This document shows positions 56,155 through 64,000 of a stretch of 64,000 nucleotides of DNA, piece after piece. The notes beneath the pieces were generated by a model, which saw only the letters and a list, made by a program, of their open reading frames with translations, was not told the origin of the DNA and did no database searches. The stretch's first letter is position 1. The number at the start of each line of letters is the position of its first letter. Origin of the DNA: Umbelopsis ramanniana AG (Eukaryota; Mucoromycota; Umbelopsidomycetes; Umbelopsidales; Umbelopsidaceae); NCBI RefSeq assembly GCF_025399195.1, contig NW_026252132.1:1-64000 (forward strand), in the 5' to 3' direction. The translations under genes were made by a program, and so were the position numbers.

Positions 56155-57837
56155 CTAGTGATTTGATGAATGGTCCTTCTTATCGCTGGATTGGAGAAAC
56201 GTCAATAAACGCCAAAAGAACAAATTGGCCTTGTCACGCGTGAATTCTATTTCCGTAGTCAGATAATCTGGAAGCCTCATTATTAAATCAGCATCTCTTC
56301 GTTCGTCAAGCATTGGTTGGTAGTGTAGTTCATTAGGCTGATTATGGTTTTGCGTTAACTTGAAATGTAAAGCTATTGGAATGATTACGTTAGAAGGAAA
56401 ATGCATGCAGCAGGTGTGACATTTTTGCACAATACCATAATACTTACTTCCGTTGCGACCCGTTTGCAGGCAGTTGTAAACTATACTATCGTTTGACTTC
56501 TTCACATCAGTCAAGAGCAGGCCGGTAAGGTCCTCATACATTTCGGTTTTGTCGCTCTTGCTTCCATCCGATGTAGAGTAGATCCCGTTTGCAAGTAAAG
56601 ACTTCTTATTATCACTAGCCTTTGCTTTCTCAATATGTATGTCGCGCTCTTGTTCTCGTAATCGAATTGTAGTCGTTAATTGTGCAACTTGTGCTTTCAA
56701 TTGATCCCGTTCAGAAATGATTTCGTCATTAGCTTCTGAATCCATGTAGGACTTGTTCTTTTTCCATCGATTGAATTGTTGAAGTTCTTCGTGGTCCATG
56801 GTCGTGGTGCCTTGTTTCTTACACTGTGCCTGCAGTGCGGCATTCTCTTTCTTTAAAGTCTCGACTTGCTCTCGTCGTGATTTCAACTCGTCTCGTGTGG
56901 CATCAAGATTAACTTCAAGCTGATGTTGCGTAAGCTGTAAAGACTTGATGAGTTTTTCAGACGCTGTAGTTCAGAATCGCATTAGCATTGAGCGGTTAGC
57001 ATGAATCACACATAAATACGACTCACATTCGAATCGGTCTTCGTATTTCTCCCGAACTTTTTCCAAATTCTTTTCTGCTTCAGTGTAGCGAACATTCACT
57101 AGTTCTTCAAAGCTCTCTTCAGCTTGTTTGATCCATCGTTTAGCACGCTCAAGGTCCGCCCGGAGTTTACGATTATCAAATGTATTGCTGCTCAACGTGA
57201 AAGCATCTATATTGAGTGATGGTGGAGGCTGTTTTGACCTTTGGGATTGACTGGCACTTTGGTGACCATACGACGGGCGCTCATCATCGCTTAAATCAGA
57301 TGTTAATCTAGCTCTCTTTGCCGACAATGCTCGTGCTTGGTCGGATACCACATAATCCATTCGCCCCTGGCTAGACAAGTAGGTACTCTTTCCTTTTCCT
57401 GAAAGCAAACCCATCATGAGTTACTATGAAACAATTGGCATGCGCATGCTAAAGATGACTTGATGCAAGCTTACTTACTGTTAGGTCTATCGATTAGCCA
57501 TGGCGACTCTCTATCGCCTTCAGCGTGCCCTACTCCGTTGTTAACACTATATGGATTATCTTTTGCATTGCGTTAGTTGTGGTTAATGCTTTGGTAAACA
57601 GTGAAATGCAACATACAGTGCTCTCGCGTTGATGATTGTGAGCTGTGTTGATTAACCTAAAGGTGACAATGGCAAAATAACTGTATTGTGAGCGATCGAC
57701 GATCATCTAAACGTAATGCATACAAAGAAAATCGTTACCTTTCCAGAAGGTGCTTCTTCAAATATCATATCATCCTCTTCTTCTTCTTTGAATGAGCGAG
57801 ATTTAGATGCTAGAAGGCGATTTCTTGCAGCGAGCAT
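56155..57837 (-). CDS. Monopolin-complex subunit Csm1/Pcs1
   Basis: Csm1/Pcs1 forms V-shaped dimers that crosslink kinetochore parts, and in budding yeast acts at meiosis I and rDNA. Six exons (57837-57739, 57656-57617, 57559-57479, 57398-57027, 56963-56448, 56372-56155) join in frame to 441 residues. The N-terminus is MLAARNRLLASKSRSFKEEE. A long coiled-coil region runs from RKLRADLERAKRWIKQAEES to LREQERDIHIEKAKAS. The globular C-terminal domain has YEDLTGLLL, CLQTGRNGTLHFKL spliced across the last intron, and LDERRDADLIMRLPDYLTTE then FFWRLLTFLQ, the Csm1 family words. Upstream exons are short and were found from splice sites; the 5' end is therefore less sure than the domain. Confidence 0.86.
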
Positions 57838-57980
57838 AACAGCAAGGCAAAGGAAGATTCGCGAGTCGCGTGTGGGATGGAACGTCACAATTTTTTTCTT
57901 AGCTGGCTCGCGCGCGTCCCATTACAAATTCCACTCAATTTTTTTGGGCGACTTTTCGTTAACTCGGGCGACTTCTTACA
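57838..57980. promoter_or_regulatory. 143-bp bidirectional promoter, Csm1/Pcs1 and thymidylate synthase, with MCB-like motifs
   Basis: The two start codons are separated by 143 bp. CGCGT occurs at 57867-57871 and 57913-57917; the complement ACGCG is the core of the MluI cell-cycle box that drives S-phase genes in yeast, including the thymidylate synthase gene. A run of T residues lies between and after them. Regulation is inferred. Confidence 0.55.
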
Positions 57981-58969
57981 ATGCTTCAATCCGACGGCAC
58001 CAATGGCACTCATAAAACACATGAAGAGCAGCAATACCTTTCCTTAATTCAGAACATTATTGAAAAGGGTGAGAAGCGAGCGGATCGTACCGGTACAGGA
58101 ACCGTGTCTATCTTTGCTCCTCCACAGCTGCGCTTCTCATTGCAAGACGACATTTTCCCGCTTTTGACTACCAAGCGAGTCTTTTGGCGTGCCGTTGCAG
58201 AGGAGCTCTTATGGTTTATCAAAGGCGATACCAACTCTAAACATTTGAGCGAGAAAGGCATCAAAATCTGGGATGGCAATGGTTCACGTGAATACTTGGA
58301 CTCCATTGGTTTGTCCCATAGAGAAGAGGGTGACCTTGGTCCAGTGTACGGATTTCAATGGAGACACTTTGGAGCAGAGTACGTTGACTGCAAAACAGAC
58401 TATACTGGAAAAGGCGTGGATCAATTGAAAGAGGTTATCGATAAAATTAAGAACAAGCCTACTGACCGACGGATCATATTGAGTGCTTGGAACCCTGCCG
58501 GTAAGTAACCGTTGCTACATTTGGAGCTCATGTAGGATGGCAGTGCTAATGATGCGTTGTAGATATTCCCATTATGGCATTACCACCTTGCCATGCTTTC
58601 TGTCAATTCTATGTATCCACACCAACCGAAGAAGAGCCTATTGCAAAACTTTCATGTTTGCTCTATCAGCGCTCCTGTGATATGGGTTTGGGTGTACCAT
58701 TTAACATTGCATCCTATGCCTTGCTTACTCGTCTGATTGCTCAGGTTACTGGCCTCTTGCCTGGAGAATTCATTCACACCATGGGAGATGCGCATGTGTA
58801 CGTTGATCATATTGAAGCCCTGAAGGAACAGATTCAACGAGAACCACGGCAATTCCCCAAGCTGAGAATAAACCCAGATGTGACCAACATCGATGACTTC
58901 AAATATGAAGACTTTGTGCTCGAAGATTACAAGCCCCATGGAAAGTTAGACATGAAGATGTCAGTATAA
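57981..58969 (+). CDS. Thymidylate synthase
   Basis: The enzyme methylates dUMP to dTMP with methylene-tetrahydrofolate. Exons 57981-58500 and 58563-58969 give 308 residues. Signatures include [20 protein letters not shown] (written [14 protein letters not shown]), [35 protein letters not shown] and [20 protein letters not shown] followed by the catalytic cysteine in [45 protein letters not shown] and the C-terminal KMSV (family end xMAV) are complete. A single intron lies inside the dUMP-binding region. Very secure. Confidence 0.97.
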
Positions 58970-59243
58970 ACTATTTTTGATACACTTGAGTCAATTGACT
59001 GCGTTTTGTGCGCTGTAATAGTAAATATTCAATTGTCTTGTCAAATTGTATACTAATTTAAGAACTTCTGTATTTTCAACGAATAAACAACTTTTATTCC
59101 TTTCGTTATCGTGATTGTGATGAAGGAACTTCCGTAAAAAAATAAAAATTCAAAACATAGAAGTAACCATGGTTTTAAGCAAGAATCTGACAAAAATGTA
59201 GTCACTCGTTACGGCGATATAACGAAGATATATGACAACCCAG

Positions 59244-61641
59244 CTATTTGAAAGGCGAATCTTCAAAATTGATGTCTTCATTTGTTGGTGAGTCAGTTGC
59301 CCAATCCGTCACCGGTTTCTGCTTGGCAATGATGTCTTCCCAACTGATAGAGTCTTTCTGCTTGCCTTCCTCGGCATTCTCAATCTCGGCTTTCCTAGGA
59401 GCAGTCAAGGATGCCAATTTTGGCGCACTTGCCTTTGATGAAGGTGGGCTCTTCACAGGCGCTTCTTTGCCGGATTCCTGCTTCTGCTGCACCTTGGCCT
59501 CAGCTGCAGCGCGTGCAGGCCAAACGGCTGCCTTCGCGGGAGTACCCGCAACAGCACTACCAAGGTCGGGCCACTTTTCTTCAGTCACCGTGAACGACTT
59601 TGCTTCGGACGCGTGCTTCTTTCGATCTTCTTCCGCTTCACGACCAGGGAGTCCCCGGTGATTGCGCGAAGATCTGTCTCTATTGTTGAAATCACCTCTA
59701 TTTCGTCCTTCCTTTATATACAAGTCGTCGTCACCTTTCTCCGCATCCCAGTCTCTGGAAGCGAGTGCTTTGACTTTTCTCGCAGCATTAGCTTCTCTCT
59801 CAACCCTATATGAATATATGTTTCAGTATAAAATCAAGTTCACGCAACAATGTTTCATCTAACAATAACCTGATTTCCTCTGCTATTCTTTTCTCTCGCT
59901 CGATTCGATCACGCTTTGCTTCCTCAGCAGCGAGTCTGGCTGCTTCTTCAAGCTTTTCGTCTTCCTTCCGTCTTCGATCTCTTTCTTCCTTCTCAGACTG
60001 AAGTTGTTTTGCAATCTCTTTCTCTTCCTCCTCGATCAACTAAAAATCATGCTAAGTAAGATGTCTGTACAGACACAGTTGCTTTTCACAAACTAACAAC
60101 GAACCTTCTGTCTTTGTTGAATCTTTTCATTCTGAAGGCGTATACGTTCAATCCTAGCATTCAATGCTTCTTCATCTATATTCTACAGAGGATGAAGACA
60201 CATCAGTTATAAGATTAAGCCATATTCGGCAGAACAAAATGCCAGCTCCAACTTACATGTTTAACGAATCCACCAGTAGCTATTCTGTCTTCAGTCTTCC
60301 CTGACTTAGAATGTTCTACATTAGCATGTCGCGTATTGCTCCTATCCTTCTTTCCGTTATTATGCTGCGATGGACTCTCCGCAAACGCACTATGGCGTTC
60401 GCTGGACCCATATGGTTTCTTGGAGTGACCATCCGCATGTCCTTCTGGCTTTGAACTATGCTCGCTCGCTTTGGAGGCATAAATAGAAGCGCTGCTACCT
60501 TGAAAATCTTTTTGTTTCTTGTTCACAGTAGAAGTCGCTGGTTTATTATCACCAGGGCTCTTCTTAGGACTGTTATCCTGAACGTCTGTAGCTTCGCTGT
60601 CGACAGTTGGAGGACGGCCCCAATATCCAATGTCAATTGAAGGTCGCTTTTTGATGGAGGGTGGCTGTTCAGGCTCGGTGCTGTGAGACTTGCCCTCGTC
60701 ATGACTCTTCTTCTCTGCGTCATGTTGTAGTGCGTTCGAATCAGTCACAACAGCCTCATTATCACACTGCCATGCATAAATAAACGATCAATTCCAATTA
60801 AATGTTACACTTCACCCCACAATGCTATCATTGCAGATACCTTTTTATCATCCTCAGAAATATTGGTAGTTTCTGGGGTCACAGGCAATTGAATTTCTCC
60901 GCGCTCTTGAGAGCCCTCATCTTTGGCTTTCTCCTCTGTTCTGTTGATATCTACCTCGGTTTGCACTGCAGCAAGTTCTGATGACATGCTGTCGTTTTTA
61001 GTTTCATATTTTGAAGGTGCCGTCGACTCGTCCTGACCGGCTAAAAATCGCTTGTTCCACGGACGTGTTTCTAAGCTAGAGGCATCATTGGTTTTGGCGG
61101 CGCCTTGGGCCAGGTCTTCGCTTCCTGACTTGTTCAAAACGTTGGCAGTTGCCCATTTCGACTCGCTACTGGGTGAAAATGTTTGGCGGTCAAATGCTTG
61201 ATCACTATGGTATTGCTGTCGCTTGTCAAATCGTTTATCAAAGTTGCGAGGCTCGTAGCCTTGATTGTCATATCTCGATCGGTTTTGATCGTTTTGCTGA
61301 GAAAACCGATCGTAAGGACGACTGTCCCATCCATTGTTACGTCTAAAGTCTCCACTTCGCGTGTTGTATGACTGGTCCTTCTTATAATTATTGTTATATC
61401 CATATCCAACATTTTTCCTGCTTCCGTAGGAATTTTGCGAATTGCCGGCACTCGCCCATTGCGAAGCTAAAGTGTTGGGATCTTGCTTTGGACTCCTTGT
61501 GTCGAGCGAAGGCGAGGGCTCGGCCGATGCCCACTTGGAATCTTTGACTGATTGAGCCCAATCTACAACAACTTCTTTTTCTTTAGGGGCGTCCTCCTTC
61601 TTGTCAGGACTTGCTGCCGGGGGATTATCCTTTGCCTCCAT
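59244..61641 (-). CDS. CCDC9-like disordered protein with repeated WAS/WAT motifs
   Basis: A long, mostly disordered protein starting MEAKDNPPAASPDKKEDAPK at 61641 and ending NEDINFEDSPFK. The N-terminal part repeats DWAQS, SKWASAE, SQWASAG and SKWATAN, each a Trp-Ala-Ser/Thr motif, among Tyr/Asn/Gly/Arg-rich sequence (GYGYNNNYKKD, SQQNDQNRSRYD). A conserved-looking core NIDEEALNARIERIRLQNEK, then IQQRQKLIEEEEKE, resembles the start of animal CCDC9 proteins (NARIERIRxKNEEI). A long charged helix follows, then KWPDLG and WPARAAA. About five exons. The CCDC9 relation is suggestive only; an RNA-linked role is inferred from composition. Confidence 0.68.
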
Positions 61642-62661
61642 TAATTGCTAGGCAATGTATCAAAAAGGGACACTGAGTTTCTAAGGTGGTATGAGATCAA
61701 ATTTTTCGTCATCTGTTAGGCGAGTTTGTTTCGTAACTGACCCAAATCAAGAACCCCATGTTTTAACTGAACAAAATCATGGGTAAACCTATTGCTAGAA
61801 CTTTGTACCAAAGAATATAACTAGAAAAAAATCTGTGATCACGGTATTGTGGGTATATAGGAAAATGACAGCTCATCAGTTTCTTTCCACCAAACTACTT
61901 TCCGATATCGTTTGGGATGGGCCCGTGGCAGAGTCGACCTTTATTGCGAACGTAAACGACTCAAAGTACGCACATATAAGAAAGGGACTTTAAGCGATGG
62001 TATGACTTATTGCATTGGTGGGCACCGAGTGATCCTTTGACCAGTAAGAGATCTCCCTTCCATTCCCTCTATCTCTTTCAAGTTGGTTTTATCACACATT
62101 GTCCGCGGAAAGAGGTCGAATAATCGTATAAACTTCTAATACCCTTACCATAAATTCGTACAGACATTGGAAATATTCGGCTGTAATAAAGTTTACTATC
62201 TAGTACGCTTTTGACTTTAGCAATTGGTAAATTCTACTAGGTAACAGATGCTATAATGGGAAATTGCAATCTCAGTATAACGGTTGGACGAAAAAAATTG
62301 GTGGTGAGCAATGTATATTTGCCCTTGACATAACATAGATGTACGATCAAATCAAGATGACTGGAGCGTCATTTTCTTTAAATGTATGGAGCTTTGCCGT
62401 GATACTACCATCGCCCTAAACGCATGGCAAGAACATGTTGCATCAACTAATTTGTGCTACATAGCAAGCCCATCATAATGAGGTTCAATGGTTCTTTATT
62501 GTCCAGTTTATTTGTAGTCCATCGATATCGATTACAATGCTGCAGCCGGAATAGAGCGGCAAACCAAAGCTCACGTGCAGGATTCCGAGAAAGAAATTTT
62601 TTTTTAGTCGAATGAGGGAGTCGGCGACGTTAGTGGAGTTTCTCTGTTTACTTCTATCACT
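61642..62661. promoter_or_regulatory. Divergent intergenic region upstream of sugar transporter
   Basis: About 1 kb between the CCDC9-like start and the transporter start. CACGTG lies at 62572-62577, 84 bp before the transporter ATG. No ORF with resemblance. Confidence 0.4.
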
Positions 62662-64000
62662 ATGACTCTTGATATCTCGGAAAAATCATCTATGGATGTT
62701 GTCGACTTTGCTAAAAGTAAAGGACGTCGCAGAACTGTGTATATATCTAGTACACTTGCAGCGACTGGCGGTGTTAGTATAGACGGGATATGCTCACCAA
62801 CCTCAGTTTGACCCTGGCTAATAATTTCTTTTGCTCTAGTTTGTCACTGGTTATGATGTTGGTGCGATTGCAAGTATACTGGTATTACCAACCTTCCTGG
62901 ATGCATTTCCAGATCTCGATACCAACCTTCAAAGCGTCCTTCTCATGGTCACTCTAGCAGCTGGTGCGATCGGTGCCTTCACTTCTGGCTTCTTTTGTGG
63001 TATGTACTATTTCGGATCAAACTGATGTTTACCTGTGTCAAGCATACTAATGAAGCAAATAGATCATCTCAGTCGTAGATACACCATCGTTCTCGGAGCC
63101 TTTATCTTTGTCGTTGGTTTGATCTTGCAGATCATAGGATTGAAAACTGGAGTGTTGTTTACCGGACGCATCGTAGCAAGTTTTGGAGGAGGAATGATTA
63201 CCTGCACTATACCATTGTATCACTCAGAAATTGCTCCTGCTGACATTCGAGGACGCCTGATTAGCTTGTTCAGTGTCATGGTTTCAGCGGGCACATTGGT
63301 TGGCTATTTTGTTACTTTCGGCACAAGCTACTTGACGACCAACTGGAGTTGGCGAGCTGTATGGTTGATCCATGTTATCGTATGCGCTTTCCTCGGGGTC
63401 TTTGCCTGGTTCCTGCCTTTTTCTCCCCGCTGGTTAATTGACCATGATCGGCATGAAGAAGCTCTCCAAATCCTCTCGTCTTTGCGCGAACTACCAGTTG
63501 AGCATCACCAAATTCAAGACGAATATCATGAGATCAAGGCCGAACTAGAATTGGAACATACATTTGGACACCGTACATACATTGAACTCTTTAAAAAAGG
63601 AAATCGTATGCGTTCCTATATGTCAGCAGGCCTATCGGCAGGATCGGCATTAACTGGGACTCAGGTAGGGGATGAGTAGAACATAGCAATGAGCTCCTCA
63701 TGTAATTGACTCAACTTGCAACTTTGTTTCAGGCCGTTTCATACTATGCCCCCGCAATTTTCAAGAACGCTGGATTATCGGACGTCAGCACTTCCCTTGC
63801 AGCTACTGGAGGAATGGGAGCAGCAGCTTTGTTAGGTACATGCGTCACAGTAATGTGGTTGGACAAGTTTGGTCGAAGGGTATACCTCATCAGCGGGGCA
63901 TTCACTCTCTTTGCTTCTATGATGATTATTGGCGCAATGTTCAGTTGCTTTGCTGAAACAGATAGCGATGGCAACATCTTAATGACTTCCATGTCTGCTC
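62662..64000 (+). CDS. MFS sugar transporter (5' part; runs off the window edge)
   Basis: A major-facilitator sugar porter of the plasma membrane. The ATG at 62662 opens MTLDISEKSSMDVVDFAKSK; exons are 62662-62772, 62840-62999, 63063-63664 and 63733 onward. The first helix gives FVTGYDVGAIASI (family GYDxG), then DHLSRRYTI between helices 2 and 3. GRIVASFGGGMITCTIPLYH then SEIAPADIRGR matches the sugar-porter signature (family PxYxxExxPxxxRG). FSPRWLIDHDRHEEAL and AVSYYAPAIFKNAG (family YYxPxIF) follow, then DKFGRR. The sequence is open to the edge, so the final helices are missing. Substrate is unknown. Confidence 0.95.

Noticed and set aside
57414-57417. Double ATG (MMGLLSGKGK) as the start of Csm1/Pcs1
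   Set aside because: TTGCTTTCAG just after it is a good acceptor, and three upstream exons join in frame to it with GTAACG, GTATGT and GTAAGT donors.
57716-58015. 99-codon plus-strand ORF with a Ser run
   Set aside because: It is antisense to exon 1 of Csm1/Pcs1 and runs through the shared promoter into the thymidylate synthase start.

Overview
This 64 kb window is nuclear DNA of a filamentous fungus, most likely an early-diverging one (Mucoromycota, perhaps Mucorales). It is AT-rich and gene-dense, and the genes carry many short GT-AG introns, mostly about 50-80 nt. I recognise about 33 protein-coding genes. Several favour a zygomycete over Dikarya: a Ral-type GTPase, a DDX42-type helicase, a CCDC9-like protein, and eEF1A wording of the Mucorales type. 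The placement is inferred from protein resemblance, not from a search. I saw no mobile elements, tRNA or rRNA genes, CRISPR arrays or virus-like relics.

Layout. 1-9.4 kb: TEF1 (5' part, minus), a SWT1-like PIN nuclease (+), a PAS kinase (minus), a double telobox-Myb protein of the Tay1/Teb1 type (+) and an MSS4/DSS4 homologue (+). 9.5-20.3 kb: diflavin reductase TAH18 (minus), mitochondrial N-acetylglutamate synthase (+), a DUF2011-like protein (minus), PET117 (+), transketolase (minus) and a small protein with a duplicated Cys/His module (minus). 21.6-29.1 kb: Ral GTPase, two secreted wall-type proteins, PEBP and GST (all +), then a CreA/Mig1-like zinc-finger factor (minus). 29.4-40.3 kb: DDX42 (minus), a mitochondrial K+/H+ exchange-related protein (+), a cytochrome P450 (+) and importin-5/Kap121 (minus). 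41.7-51.8 kb: an unknown acidic/basic protein (+), SRP68 (+), a lone-zinc-finger ORF (minus), a PHD plus winged-helix protein (minus) and a 2.9 kb gene-poor stretch. 51.8-64 kb: eIF3e (+), O-acetylhomoserine sulfhydrylase (+), the monopolin subunit Csm1/Pcs1 (minus) head-to-head with thymidylate synthase (+), the CCDC9-like disordered protein (minus) and a sugar transporter cut by the window edge (+).

Function. Most genes are housekeeping: translation, protein targeting, nuclear transport, splicing, mitochondrial assembly, and carbon, sulfur and nucleotide metabolism. There is no metabolite cluster or operon-like grouping. Many neighbours are divergent and share short promoter regions.

The observations most worth following are: telobox-Myb repeats with introns at matching places in both copies; a Csm1/Pcs1 and thymidylate synthase pair sharing 143 bp with two CGCGT motifs; a CACGTG box about 80-110 bp upstream of five start codons; a fungal Ral GTPase; a protein with two Cys/His modules of identical spacing; and several small secreted or uncharacterised proteins.
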